DNA of 41,334 bases from the NCBI GenBank assembly GCA_024642215.1, contig JAHEBO010000021.1:9159-50492 (forward strand), read 5' to 3'. The notes below the pieces were generated by a model. That model saw only the letters and a list, made by a program, of their open reading frames with translations. It ran no database searches and was not told where the DNA came from. The DNA is from Limnohabitans sp. (GTDB lineage: Bacteria > Pseudomonadota > Gammaproteobacteria > Burkholderiales > Burkholderiaceae_C). The position numbers and the translations under genes were made by a program. Shown one piece after another: positions 15,048 through 23,801 of this stretch (position 1 is its first letter; every line of letters starts with the position of its first letter).

Positions 15048-16781
15048 GTGCAAAGTTCAGTTGCGGTAACAGCCAAACCCAAAATTGGGGCGGGGTTTGA
15101 CGCCAAATGGTTGGTGATTGGTGTGTGTTTGGCCATCGTTGCCGTTTTGGCGTTGGTGCCTTTCTGCTTCATGATTTGGCAGAGTTTCAACACGGCTGAA
15201 ACGGCCGATGTGCCAGCGGTCCTCACGTTGGGGAACTACGTCACGGCCTACACCAATCCTGAGACGGTGGTCACGTTTTGGAATTCAGTGCAATTTGCAT
15301 TGGGTGGCTCGCTTGTGGCGTTCGTCATTGGCACGGCTTTGGCTTGGATGAATGAAAGAACCAACACGCCCATGCGTCGCTTGTTCTTTGCGTTGTCCAT
15401 CGTGCCTCTCATCATTCCCAGCATTTTGTTCACCATCGCGTGGATCATGTTGGCCAGTCCCAAAATTGGTTTGCTCAACACGGTGGCCATGTCGTGGTTT
15501 GGTTTGGATGCGCCCCCATTTAACATTTACTCCATGTGGGGCATGATTTGGGTCGACGGTTTGCACTACTCGCCCATGGCCTTTTTGTTGATGTCTTCGG
15601 CCTTCAAAGCCATGGACCCTTCGCTGGAAGAGTCGGCTGTGATGAGTGGCTCTAGCGTGTTCAGCACCCTGTACCGAATTACCTTGAAGCTGGCATTCCC
15701 TGCCATTGTGGCCACGGTGCTCACTTTGTTTGTGCGTGCCATTGAATCCTTCGAGGTGCCGGCCCTGTTGGGCTTGCCAGCCGGCATTCAAGTCTTTACC
15801 TCTGCCATCTATCAAGCGATTCATCAGTACCCCAGCCAAATAGGATTGGCCGCGGCTTACTCGGTCATTCTCTTGGTGTTAACAACGGGTGGCATTTACG
15901 TTCAAGCGCGCATTTCTGCTTCGGGCAGCAAGTACGCCACAGTCACCGGCAAAGGCTTTCGCCCCCGCACCATCGATTTGGGTGCCTGGCGCTATTTCAC
16001 CCTGGCCATCTTCATTGTGTATTTCTTGTTGATCGTGGTGATGCCATTTTTGGTTTTGCTGTGGTCTTCTTTGCAGAAGTTTTACGCGCCACCTTCCATG
16101 GAGGCTTTGTCCCGAATCACGTTGGATGGCTATCGTTACATCTTGGGTTCAGACACCATTCGTGCCGCCGCATTGAACAGTTTATGGATGTCCATCACCA
16201 CAGCCACGGTGGTCATGTTGCTGGCCTCTGTGGTGTGCTGGATTGTGGTGAAAACCAAAATTCCAGGCCGCTGGATGTTGGACAACTTGGCCTCATTGCC
16301 CATGGTGTTTCCGGGCTTGGTCTTGGGTGTGTCCATCATGATTTTCTATCTCACGTTTGACATCGGCATCTACGGCACCTTCTGGATCATTTTGCTGGCT
16401 TACATCACGCGCTTCTTGCCCTATGGTTTGCGCTACAGCACCACGTCCATGTTGCAAATTCACAAAGACTTGGAAGAGTCGGGTGGCATGAGCGGTGCAA
16501 GCTGGTTAACAGTGTTCAGACGCATTGTGTTGCCCTTGCTCAAACCCGGCTTGGTGGCGGGATGGATTTACGTGATGATTGTTTCAATCCGTGAGCTGTC
16601 AACGTCCATTCTGTTGTACAGCCCAGGCAATGAAGTGATCTCTATTGTGATTTGGGAGTTGTGGGAGAACGGTCAGTATGTGGAGTTGTCTGCGCTGAGC
16701 GTGATCTTTATTTTCATGTTGCTCGTGCTGGTGGGCTTGGCCCAAATGGCGGGCAAGCGATTTGGCGTCAAAGATAGTTGA
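15048..16781 (+). CDS. ABC transporter permease, fused two-domain (FbpB/AfuB type)
   Basis: 577 residues forming two fused permease halves with about twelve membrane segments. Each half has an EAA loop: EESAVMSGSSVFSTLYRITLKLAFP near residue 195 and EESGGMSGASWLTVFRRIVLPLLKP near residue 485. This is the architecture of the Fe3+/thiamine/phosphonate-type importers. The start is a GTG at 15048 with GGAG about ten bases upstream. It is first in a nine-gene plus-strand operon with its ATPase next and two binding proteins further on. The cargo is probably an organic compound, because the cognate binding proteins lack the adjacent Tyr pair that holds ferric iron in FbpA-type proteins. Confidence 0.9.
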   Translation: MQSSVAVTAKPKIGAGFDAKWLVIGVCLAIVAVLALVPFCFMIWQSFNTAETADVPAVLTLGNYVTAYTNPETVVTFWNSVQFALGGSLVAFVIGTALAWMNERTNTPMRRLFFALSIVPLIIPSILFTIAWIMLASPKIGLLNTVAMSWFGLDAPPFNIYSMWGMIWVDGLHYSPMAFLLMSSAFKAMDPSLEESAVMSGSSVFSTLYRITLKLAFPAIVATVLTLFVRAIESFEVPALLGLPAGIQVFTSAIYQAIHQYPSQIGLAAAYSVILLVLTTGGIYVQARISASGSKYATVTGKGFRPRTIDLGAWRYFTLAIFIVYFLLIVVMPFLVLLWSSLQKFYAPPSMEALSRITLDGYRYILGSDTIRAAALNSLWMSITTATVVMLLASVVCWIVVKTKIPGRWMLDNLASLPMVFPGLVLGVSIMIFYLTFDIGIYGTFWIILLAYITRFLPYGLRYSTTSMLQIHKDLEESGGMSGASWLTVFRRIVLPLLKPGLVAGWIYVMIVSIRELSTSILLYSPGNEVISIVIWELWENGQYVELSALSVIFIFMLLVLVGLAQMAGKRFGVKDS

Positions 16782-16842
16782 TAGAGAAAAGTCGAACGTC
16801 ACCAGACCCCAGACAACTCTGAAGTTTTAACGAGGAATCAAC

Positions 16843-17949
16843 GTGTTAAATGTAAGTGGATTGCACACTGAATATGTCAGCGACAAAGGCGTGGTGGTTA
16901 AAGCCGCGCAAGATGTCAGCTTTGAAGTGCCAGAAGGCCAACTGTTTACTTTGTTGGGCCCTAGCGGTTGCGGCAAAACCACCACCCTGCGATCGATTGC
17001 GGGCTTGGAAAAGCCCACGCAAGGCACCATTGCTGTGAGCGGTACAACGGTCTACAGCGCGGCACAAAATGTGTTCGTGCCGCCTAACAAACGTGGCTTT
17101 GGCATGGTGTTCCAGTCGTACGCCATCTGGCCGCACATGACGGTGTTTCAAAACGCCAGCTTTCCATTGGAAGTGGGCCAAAAAAATTACAGTCGAAAAG
17201 AAATCGAAACCAAAGTCATGCGTGTTTTGGAATCGGTGGAATTGGCGCAATATCACGACCGCGATGCCACCCGTCTCTCGGGTGGTCAGCAACAACGCTT
17301 GGCCTTGGCGCGTGCCTTGGTCATGGAGCCCAAGCTCTTGCTGTTGGATGAGCCCTTGTCTAACTTGGATGCCAAATTGCGCGAGAAGATGCGTTTCGAG
17401 TTGAAGAAAATTCAACGCGAGTTGGGCATTACCACCATCTATGTGACGCACGATCAATCAGAAGCCTTGGCCTTGTCGCATGAAATTGCGGTGATGCGCA
17501 ATGGTCGAATTGTTCAATTGGGCACACCTCGTGATATTTACGAAAAGCCAAACAGCGAATTCGTCGCTGACTTTGTGGGCACCATCAATTTCGTCAAAGC
17601 CACAGTGCGCAGCATCGATGCAGTCAGCAGCACCATGGTGGTCGACTCCGAAATTGGCGTCATCAAAGTGCCCATGATCAACGACTTCCATGTGGGCGAA
17701 GAAGTGCAAGTGTGTGTGCGACCCGAAGACATTCACTTGAGTGATTCAACCCCACCGGTGGACCACGGCAACCACTACCTGGGTTCTGTGTTTGCCAAGA
17801 TTTTCTTGGGCGAAGTGCTCGACTTCCAAGTTCAAGTGAACGAGAAAGTGATGTTGGCGCGCGTTCACCCCAGTCAAAAAACGCCTGTGGGCGCGCCCAT
17901 CCACATTGTGGTGGACCCCTCAAATTTCATCGTTTTGAAAAACAAATAA
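16843..17949 (+). CDS. ABC transporter ATP-binding protein
   Basis: 368 residues. Walker A GPSGCGKT is at 39-46, followed by the Q-loop (GMVFQSYAIWPHM), the signature LSGGQQQR, Walker B LLLLDEPLSNLD and the switch His in YVTHDQSEAL. The C-terminal 130 residues are a TOBE-type regulatory domain (VCVRPEDIHL). This is the PotA/FbpC-like class that pairs with FbpB-type permeases. The start is a GTG at 16843 after a GAGGAA site, 61 bp behind the permease gene. It energises the importer whose candidate receptors are at 20366-21433, 21489-22529 and 34504-35598. Confidence 0.93.
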   Translation: MLNVSGLHTEYVSDKGVVVKAAQDVSFEVPEGQLFTLLGPSGCGKTTTLRSIAGLEKPTQGTIAVSGTTVYSAAQNVFVPPNKRGFGMVFQSYAIWPHMTVFQNASFPLEVGQKNYSRKEIETKVMRVLESVELAQYHDRDATRLSGGQQQRLALARALVMEPKLLLLDEPLSNLDAKLREKMRFELKKIQRELGITTIYVTHDQSEALALSHEIAVMRNGRIVQLGTPRDIYEKPNSEFVADFVGTINFVKATVRSIDAVSSTMVVDSEIGVIKVPMINDFHVGEEVQVCVRPEDIHLSDSTPPVDHGNHYLGSVFAKIFLGEVLDFQVQVNEKVMLARVHPSQKTPVGAPIHIVVDPSNFIVLKNK

Positions 17950-17975
17950 TTCAATCATTTACTTAAAGGAAAACC

Positions 17976-18578
17976 ATGAGTGCTGATGACAAAAAAGCGC
18001 CCTCTGCGGAATTCGTTCCCAATGAGTCGCACTACCACAGCAAAAAAGACCGCACATTTGTGCGTGCGATTGCAGGCCCGTACAACTTGGGCGATGAGCT
18101 GAAGCGTTTGCGCGCCATGCCCCGTGTGCGCAAGGGCAAGGACATCAAATTCAACGACGGCCCGCAAGCCTTCAGCCGCCACTACGTGGAGCCCAAAGAC
18201 GGCATCACGCAAACATTCCACATGCACTTGGAAGAGTACGGCCCAGGTGGCAACTCACAAAAGCATGGCCACGTGAATGAGGCAGCCTTCTACATTCTGG
18301 ATGGCACAGGCTACGAAATTCACGATGGCATTCGCTACGACTGGAAAGCTGGCGACATTGCGGTGGTTCACAACAACTGCGTGCACCAACACTTTAACGC
18401 CAGCAACGAGCGCCCTGCCCGTGCCTTGGTGATCAAAACCAAACCCATGTACATGTTCATGAACATGTTGTTCCAACACCAAGTGGAACCCCGCCCAAGC
18501 GAACCCGCACCTGGCGGCGAAGGCTTTGTGGCCCGCAACGACGAAGAAGACTTTAATCATCCAAAGGGAGGCTACTGA
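17976..18578 (+). CDS. Single-domain cupin protein
   Basis: 200 residues with one cupin domain. The metal motif is complete: H97-x-H99-x2-E102 (KHGHVNEAAFYILDGTG), and the second motif ends in VHQHFN (H137, H139). Cupins of this size include metal-dependent dioxygenases, isomerases and decarboxylases acting on small acids; the reaction cannot be named. It is followed after one base by another single cupin gene and then a bicupin gene, all sharing an HQHFN signature, which points to related subunits or consecutive steps. An AAAGGA ribosome site precedes the ATG. It lies in the ABC-transporter operon, so its substrate is probably derived from the imported compound. Confidence 0.85.
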   Translation: MSADDKKAPSAEFVPNESHYHSKKDRTFVRAIAGPYNLGDELKRLRAMPRVRKGKDIKFNDGPQAFSRHYVEPKDGITQTFHMHLEEYGPGGNSQKHGHVNEAAFYILDGTGYEIHDGIRYDWKAGDIAVVHNNCVHQHFNASNERPARALVIKTKPMYMFMNMLFQHQVEPRPSEPAPGGEGFVARNDEEDFNHPKGGY

Positions 18579-18579
18579 G

Positions 18580-19176
18580 ATGGCTTGGGACGAATCAAAA
18601 TCATGGTTGCAAGGCAACCAGCAAGGCAAGTACTACCAAGGCTTGTTGGACGATGCAGAGCAAATGCCTGCACGCAATTCAAAGCGTCACAAAGTGGTGC
18701 ACCCCGAAAACATGCCCTGGGAAATGGCGCGTCAAGGTTTGCTGAAGCACTTGTTGAATGAGTCCATGAACACACGCATCGAAACTGTCGATGCGTACAT
18801 GCAAGTCATTCCACCAGGCAGCAAGTCGGGCAAGCACCGTCACTTGGCTGAAGAGTGCGTGTATGTGCTCGAAGGCCGTGGCTACGATTTGCACCAAGAC
18901 TGCGACGTGGAAATTACAGACACTTACCATTGGAAACCACAAGACGAAGTGAAACGCTACGAGTGGGAAGCTGGCGATGTGATCTACATACCACCAAATA
19001 CCATTCACCAACACTTCAATGCCGATCCCGATCGCCCAGTGCGTTTGATCTCCTCCATCAACCGTATTTTCAAATACTGCGGTTTGAACGACTTGGAGCA
19101 AATTGAAAATGCACCTGAGTTTGATCCCTCGGTGACATTGGATGGCGAAGCCATTCTGAAATATTTGCGCAAATAA
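18580..19176 (+). CDS. Single-domain cupin protein
   Basis: 198 residues. The cupin motif is H86-x-H88-x2-E91 (KHRHLAEECVYVLEGRG), and the second motif ends in IHQHFNADP (H143, H145). The domain starts around residue 70; the N-terminal 70 residues are mostly helical-looking and unlike the preceding cupin. The ATG at 18580 lies one base after the stop of the previous cupin and is preceded by GGGAGG inside that gene, so the two are translationally linked and may form a hetero-oligomer. The metal site looks intact, unlike that of the N-terminal half of the following bicupin. The reaction is unknown; gentisate-type ring cleavage is one option for the family. Confidence 0.85.
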   Translation: MAWDESKSWLQGNQQGKYYQGLLDDAEQMPARNSKRHKVVHPENMPWEMARQGLLKHLLNESMNTRIETVDAYMQVIPPGSKSGKHRHLAEECVYVLEGRGYDLHQDCDVEITDTYHWKPQDEVKRYEWEAGDVIYIPPNTIHQHFNADPDRPVRLISSINRIFKYCGLNDLEQIENAPEFDPSVTLDGEAILKYLRK

Positions 19177-19237
19177 AAAAACCTTGTGGGCGCAGTTTGC
19201 GCCCGCATCGATTCACAAAAATATAAAAGAGCAGCAC

Positions 19238-20353
19238 ATGGCAAAAGACGCCCTTGTATCGGAAGACCTCGCTTCCAAATTCGCCACTGAAAAAGAAACA
19301 CCCTACACACGTTGGGTGAAGAACGAAGGTTTGGACATCATCAGTGCTCATTACATTCGCAGTTTGAACACCGTTGACTTGAAGCCGTGGGCACGCCGCG
19401 GTGGCAAAGGTGTTTACATCAACCACGAAGCATCTCGCACGTCCAACGATTGTTACGTGTGTGAAATTGCCCCTGGCAAACAGCTTGAGCCCCAGCGTCA
19501 AATTTTTGAAGAAATGATTTATGTGTTGTCTGGCCGTGGTTCCACCACCGTCTGGAACGACCAAGGTCATCGCATCACGTTTGAATGGCAAGCGGGCGCT
19601 TTGTTTGCCATTCCTTTGAACTGCATGCACCAGCACTTCAACGGTTCAGGCAAAGATGCTGCACGTTTTGTGGCCGTGACCAACGGCCCACCCGTTATCA
19701 ACTTGTACGAAGACTTGAACTTTGTGTTCAACACGCAGCACGACTTTGCCAACCGTTTCAACGGTGAGCCTGATTACTTCAGCGGCAAGGGCGAGCAAAA
19801 AGGCTTGCTGCTCGAAACCAACTTTGTGGCCGATGCTGTGAACTTGCCTTTGATCAGCGCCAAAGAGCGCGGCGCCGGCGGTGGTCACATTCGCTTCAAC
19901 ATGGCGCGTGGCTCTATGAACAGCCACATTTCACAATTCCCAGTGGGCACCTACAAAAAGGCCCATTGCCATGGTCCAGGCGCGCACGTGATCATTTTGA
20001 GCGGAGAAGGTTACAGCTTGATGTGGCCTGAAGGCGAAGAGCCACGCCAATACGATTGGGAAGTGGGTGCCATGGTTGTACCGCCTAACATGTGGTTCCA
20101 CCAGCACTTCAACACAGGCAACACACCTGCACGATACCTTGCCTTCAAACATGAGGTTGTGTCGGTTCGCAATGCCCAGGGTGTGCCTAAGGCTTGGATC
20201 AGCCGCCGTGTGGGGGGTGACCAAATTGATTATGCTGACGAAAGCCAAGCAGTTCGCACACGTTTTGCAGACTCATTGGCCAAGCACGGCATGGCGCCTC
20301 GCATGGAAGAAGCCTACGAAGCCGAATTGCCAACATTGCCACCTAAGTCTTAA
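19238..20353 (+). CDS. Bicupin protein with asymmetric metal sites
   Basis: 371 residues with two cupin domains, similar in size and layout to gentisate 1,2-dioxygenase. In the N-terminal domain the first motif has lost both His (residues 85-91 read PQRQIFE) although the second motif MHQHFN (H131, H133) remains. In the C-terminal domain the first motif is H243-x-H245 followed by H250 where Glu is usual (AHCHGPGAHVIIL), and the second is FHQHFN (H288, H290). So probably only the C-terminal domain is a full metal site, with an all-His ligand set. ATG 19238 has only a weak AAGAG ribosome site. A paralogue with different ligand losses lies at 27811-29037. The function is unknown; an oxidative ring-cleavage or related metal-dependent reaction is the family-based guess. 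Confidence 0.83.
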   Translation: MAKDALVSEDLASKFATEKETPYTRWVKNEGLDIISAHYIRSLNTVDLKPWARRGGKGVYINHEASRTSNDCYVCEIAPGKQLEPQRQIFEEMIYVLSGRGSTTVWNDQGHRITFEWQAGALFAIPLNCMHQHFNGSGKDAARFVAVTNGPPVINLYEDLNFVFNTQHDFANRFNGEPDYFSGKGEQKGLLLETNFVADAVNLPLISAKERGAGGGHIRFNMARGSMNSHISQFPVGTYKKAHCHGPGAHVIILSGEGYSLMWPEGEEPRQYDWEVGAMVVPPNMWFHQHFNTGNTPARYLAFKHEVVSVRNAQGVPKAWISRRVGGDQIDYADESQAVRTRFADSLAKHGMAPRMEEAYEAELPTLPPKS

Positions 20354-20365
20354 TTGGAGCATTCC

Positions 20366-21433
20366 ATGAGCGTTTCTCGTTTTTCTCGTCGCCAAGTGAT
20401 TCAAGTCGGTGCCGCCTCTTTGGGCGCGGCTACATTGGGTCCTTTGATGGCGCAACCTTCAGCCGCCAACACTGCAGCCTTGGCTGCTTTATCCGGCCCT
20501 GATCGCTTGAAACGTTTGGTGGAAGGTGCCAAAAAAGAAGGTGTTGTCAGCATTTACACGTCCATGCCACAAGATGACATGGCGGCCCTAACCTCCGCAT
20601 TTGAAGCCAAATATGGCGTCAAAGCAAAGGTCTGGCGCAGTGGCTCTGAAAAAATCTTGCAACGTGGTTTGCTGGAAGCCAAAGCCAATCGCTTTGAGGT
20701 GGATGTGTTTGAAACCAACAGCCCAGAGATGGAAGTGCTGTCACGTGAGAAAGTTCTCATTGCCGGCAACTCACCATTTTTGAGCGAATTGATTCCACAG
20801 GCCATCCCTTCTCACAAGGAATGGATTGCCACACGCTTGAACATTTTCACTTGCGCCTACAACACCAAGTTGGTTCGCAAGGAAGACTTGCCCAAGACCT
20901 ACCAAGATTTGCTCGATCCCAAGTGGAAGGGCAAGTTGGCCGTTGAAGCCGATGACAGTGATTGGTTGGCCGAAACGGTCATGAAGATGGGCGAAGAAAA
21001 AGGCATTGCCTTGTTCAAAGAGATTGCGCGCAAAAATGGCGTCTCAGTGCGCAAGGGTCATACGCTGTTGGGCAACATGGTGGCCTCCGGTGAAGTGCCC
21101 ATGGCGCTCACTTTGTACAACTACAAAATTGAGCAAATGAAAAATTCGGGTGCGCCCGTGGATTGGTTCTCTTTGGACCCCACCATTGCGCGCCCCAACT
21201 CCAACGGTGTGGCACGCAGTGCACCCCACCCCCATGCTGCGCTCTTGTTCCAAGACTTTGAACTGAGCGAAGGGCAGGTCATTTTGGGCAAGCGGGATTT
21301 CATTCCGACCAGCACCAAGGTGCCTTCTACCTTGAACAAAATGCCACTGACCTTCGCAAATCCTAAAACGACTTTGGACGACGGTCACAAGTGGAACAAG
21401 ATTTACGACGAAATTTTCAACCGCAAGGGTTGA
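20366..21433 (+). CDS. ABC substrate-binding protein (COG1840 type), Tat signal
   Basis: 355 residues. The N-terminus FSRRQVIQVGAASLGAATLG is a twin-arginine signal, with cleavage probably after the MAQPSAAN region. The mature part (KKEGVVSIYTSMPQDDMAAL, a TYQDLLDPKWKGKLAVE segment, and a VRKGHTLLGNMVASGEVPMALTLYNY segment) is the COG1840 family that includes AfuA/FbpA. The Tyr-Tyr pair used by ferric binding proteins is absent, so an organic ligand is more likely than iron. It follows the bicupin gene by 12 bp with a GGAG site. It is the first of two tandem paralogous receptors serving the ABC permease and ATPase upstream. Confidence 0.88.
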   Translation: MSVSRFSRRQVIQVGAASLGAATLGPLMAQPSAANTAALAALSGPDRLKRLVEGAKKEGVVSIYTSMPQDDMAALTSAFEAKYGVKAKVWRSGSEKILQRGLLEAKANRFEVDVFETNSPEMEVLSREKVLIAGNSPFLSELIPQAIPSHKEWIATRLNIFTCAYNTKLVRKEDLPKTYQDLLDPKWKGKLAVEADDSDWLAETVMKMGEEKGIALFKEIARKNGVSVRKGHTLLGNMVASGEVPMALTLYNYKIEQMKNSGAPVDWFSLDPTIARPNSNGVARSAPHPHAALLFQDFELSEGQVILGKRDFIPTSTKVPSTLNKMPLTFANPKTTLDDGHKWNKIYDEIFNRKG

Positions 21434-21488
21434 GTTGATCTGACGTTATTTTCGTTCGCACAAAAGGCGAACGATGGAGGAGCTTCCC

Positions 21489-22529
21489 ATGATTCGCAAA
21501 GCATTTGGTGTTTTAGCATGTCTGAGTTTGTGGGGGCTGAGCTTCAGCGCCTTGGCGCAAACAGACCTTAATTTGCTCCGCAGTACAGCGCCCGATCGCA
21601 CGGCCAAATTGGCCGCTGCGGCCAAAGCGGAAGGCGCCATCACGCTGTACACCTCCATTGCAGAAAAAGACCTGAAGCCTTTGATCGAGCCGTTTGAGAA
21701 AAAATACGGCGTGAAAGTGAACACTTGGCGCGCCAGTGGCGACAGCGTCATGAACCGCACCCTGAATGAAACCAAGGCCAAACGTTACAACGTGGACTTG
21801 GTGCATGCTGGTGCGGTGGAATTGGAAGTGTTGCACCGCGAGAAAATGCTGCAGGCGGTGGCGTCACCACACTTTGTTGATTTGATGCCAGGCAGCGTGC
21901 CCGCGCACAAAGAATATGCCACCACCATTTACTCCATGTGGGTGCAGGCCTACAACACGGCTGCTGTGAAAAAAACAGACTTGCCCAAAACCTACCAAGA
22001 CTTGCTCGATCCCAAGTGGAAAGGTCGCTTGGGCTATGAGGTTGAAAACATCGATTGGTTTGTGACCGTGGTGCAGTCCATGGGCGAAGCCAAAGGCCTG
22101 CAATATTTTCGAGATCTGGCCACCACCAATGGCATCTCAGTTCGCAAAGGCCACACCAACCTGACCAACATGGTGGCCGCTGGCGAAGTGCCTGTGGCCC
22201 TCACGGTCTACAACTACATGCCTGAGCAGTTGAAGAAAAAAGGAGCACCCATTGATTGGACGGTGCTCCAGCCTGCGGTGGTGCGAGGCAATGCAGTAGG
22301 TGTGATGAAGAACGCTAAGAACCCCGCTGCTGCCGCACTTTTCATGGATTACTTGTTGGGTGAAGGCCAGCAGGCCTATGCCGACCTTGAGTACCTGCCA
22401 GCCAACACCAAAATTGCCAGCGCTTTGCGCAATTACAAAATGCTGGTGGTTGACCCCGAGGAGAGCTTGGACCGCCGAGACAAATGGCGCAAGCTGTACG
22501 ATGAAATCATCATGCGTGGAGCTAAGTAA
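21489..22529 (+). CDS. ABC substrate-binding protein (COG1840 type), Sec signal
   Basis: 346 residues with a Sec signal peptide (MIRKAFGVLACLSLWGLSFSALA-QTD). It is clearly homologous to the preceding receptor (shared TYQDLLDPKWKGRL and ISVRKGHTNLTNMVAAGEVPVALTVYNY) but uses Sec rather than Tat export. ATG 21489 is chosen because GGAGGAG precedes it; an in-frame ATG at 21474 lies within that ribosome site. The gene ends directly against the MFS start (TAA then ATG with no gap). Two receptors for one permease suggest two related ligands. Confidence 0.9.
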   Translation: MIRKAFGVLACLSLWGLSFSALAQTDLNLLRSTAPDRTAKLAAAAKAEGAITLYTSIAEKDLKPLIEPFEKKYGVKVNTWRASGDSVMNRTLNETKAKRYNVDLVHAGAVELEVLHREKMLQAVASPHFVDLMPGSVPAHKEYATTIYSMWVQAYNTAAVKKTDLPKTYQDLLDPKWKGRLGYEVENIDWFVTVVQSMGEAKGLQYFRDLATTNGISVRKGHTNLTNMVAAGEVPVALTVYNYMPEQLKKKGAPIDWTVLQPAVVRGNAVGVMKNAKNPAAAALFMDYLLGEGQQAYADLEYLPANTKIASALRNYKMLVVDPEESLDRRDKWRKLYDEIIMRGAK

Positions 22530-23801
22530 ATGAGTGCCAGCAACGCAGCCGTGGCGGACGCCACCCAGTTGTCCAAATTGGACATTCGCAACATGGGCCT
22601 GATCACTTTAGGCCATTCACTCACCCATTGGTATCCCGCCACTTTCTTCATGTTGCTGCCCCTCATCGGCAATGAGATGGGACTCACCTACAGCCAGATT
22701 GGTTTCATCATGACCTGCCAGTACGCGGCAGGTGCCGTGTCCAATGTGCCTGGCGGCATGTTGGTCGACATGTGGGGTAAGAAGGGTCAGTTGATGGCCC
22801 TTTCGCTTTTTTGGGTGGGTTTTCCGTATTTGATGATGGGGTTTTCATCGCAGTACTGGATGCTGCTCATTTGCGTCATGCTGGTGGGCATAGGCAACAA
22901 CTTGTGGCATCCCACCGCCATTCCTTTGCTAGGCAGCATGTTTCCAAAGCGCAAAGGCTTGGCTTTGTCATTGCATGGTATGGGCGGCAATGTGGGTGAT
23001 GCGTTGGCACCCTTGGCCGTAGGCGCTTTGCTCACCACATTGTCGTGGCGTGAAATTGTGGTGCTCAACGTGGTGCCCGGTGCGGCCATGTCGATGCTCA
23101 TTTTGTTCTTCTTGGGCACCATGACCTTTGCCCCTAAAAAGAAGTCTTCGTCCGCGCCTGAATCTGCTGTGGTGGCCGCTGACGCCAAGGGTCAGAGCAT
23201 GCGCAGTTATTTGCAGGGCGTGAAAGATTTGATGCGCACGCCCGGCTTGTTTTTGCTCACGCTCAGTTCGGGCTTTCGCTCGATGACCCAAGGCACTTTG
23301 CTCACTTTCTTGCCCTTGTACTTGGCCAAAGAAATGCACTACGACGTCTTCTGGGTCGGCGCTGGCATGGCACTGCTTCAACTGGCCGGCTTCATCGCGG
23401 CACCCATTGCCGGTCACTTGTCGGATACCATGGGACGTAAAACCATTTTGATGTCGTCCTTTGGCATGAGTGGCGTGGTCTTGTTGATGATGACCTTTGT
23501 CGGTGGCTCACCTTGGTTTGTGTTTTTGATTGCTGTGCTCGGTTTCTTTTTGTATGCCGCGCGCCCCATCATGCAGGCTTGGATGCTAGAAGCCACGCCC
23601 AAAAACATGGGCGGCACCGCCATTGGATTGATGTTTGGCATGCAATCGGGTGCGCAAGCCGTGGCGCCGATTTTGGGCGGCATTGTGGCCGACCATTACG
23701 GCCTGTTGGCCGCGTTCTATTTGCTCGCTGCCACCATCATCATTGCCAACATCATGGTGGTTTGGATCCCTGCTCATACAAAGGATGTGTCTCATGTCTG
23801 A
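22530..23801 (+). CDS. MFS transporter
   Basis: 423 residues with twelve hydrophobic segments. MFS motif A occurs after TM2 (VDMWGKKGQ) and again in the second half (GHLSDTMGRKT). A cytoplasmic central loop rich in Lys, Ser and Ala follows TM6 (FAPKKKSSSAPESA). The start abuts the previous stop and the end overlaps the ThDP-enzyme gene by eight bases, so it belongs to the same operon. It could import the growth substrate in parallel with the ABC system or export an intermediate; the direction and cargo cannot be told. The GHSLTHWYPATFFMLLP segment at the start of TM1 resembles fosmidomycin-resistance-like MFS carriers. Confidence 0.9.
   Translation: MSASNAAVADATQLSKLDIRNMGLITLGHSLTHWYPATFFMLLPLIGNEMGLTYSQIGFIMTCQYAAGAVSNVPGGMLVDMWGKKGQLMALSLFWVGFPYLMMGFSSQYWMLLICVMLVGIGNNLWHPTAIPLLGSMFPKRKGLALSLHGMGGNVGDALAPLAVGALLTTLSWREIVVLNVVPGAAMSMLILFFLGTMTFAPKKKSSSAPESAVVAADAKGQSMRSYLQGVKDLMRTPGLFLLTLSSGFRSMTQGTLLTFLPLYLAKEMHYDVFWVGAGMALLQLAGFIAAPIAGHLSDTMGRKTILMSSFGMSGVVLLMMTFVGGSPWFVFLIAVLGFFLYAARPIMQAWMLEATPKNMGGTAIGLMFGMQSGAQAVAPILGGIVADHYGLLAAFYLLAATIIIANIMVVWIPAHTKDVSHV

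Noticed and set aside
15048..22529. Ferric iron uptake system, as the ABC family name would suggest
   Set aside because: Receptors lack the iron-binding Tyr pair, and the genes are interleaved with cupins and a catabolic enzyme.
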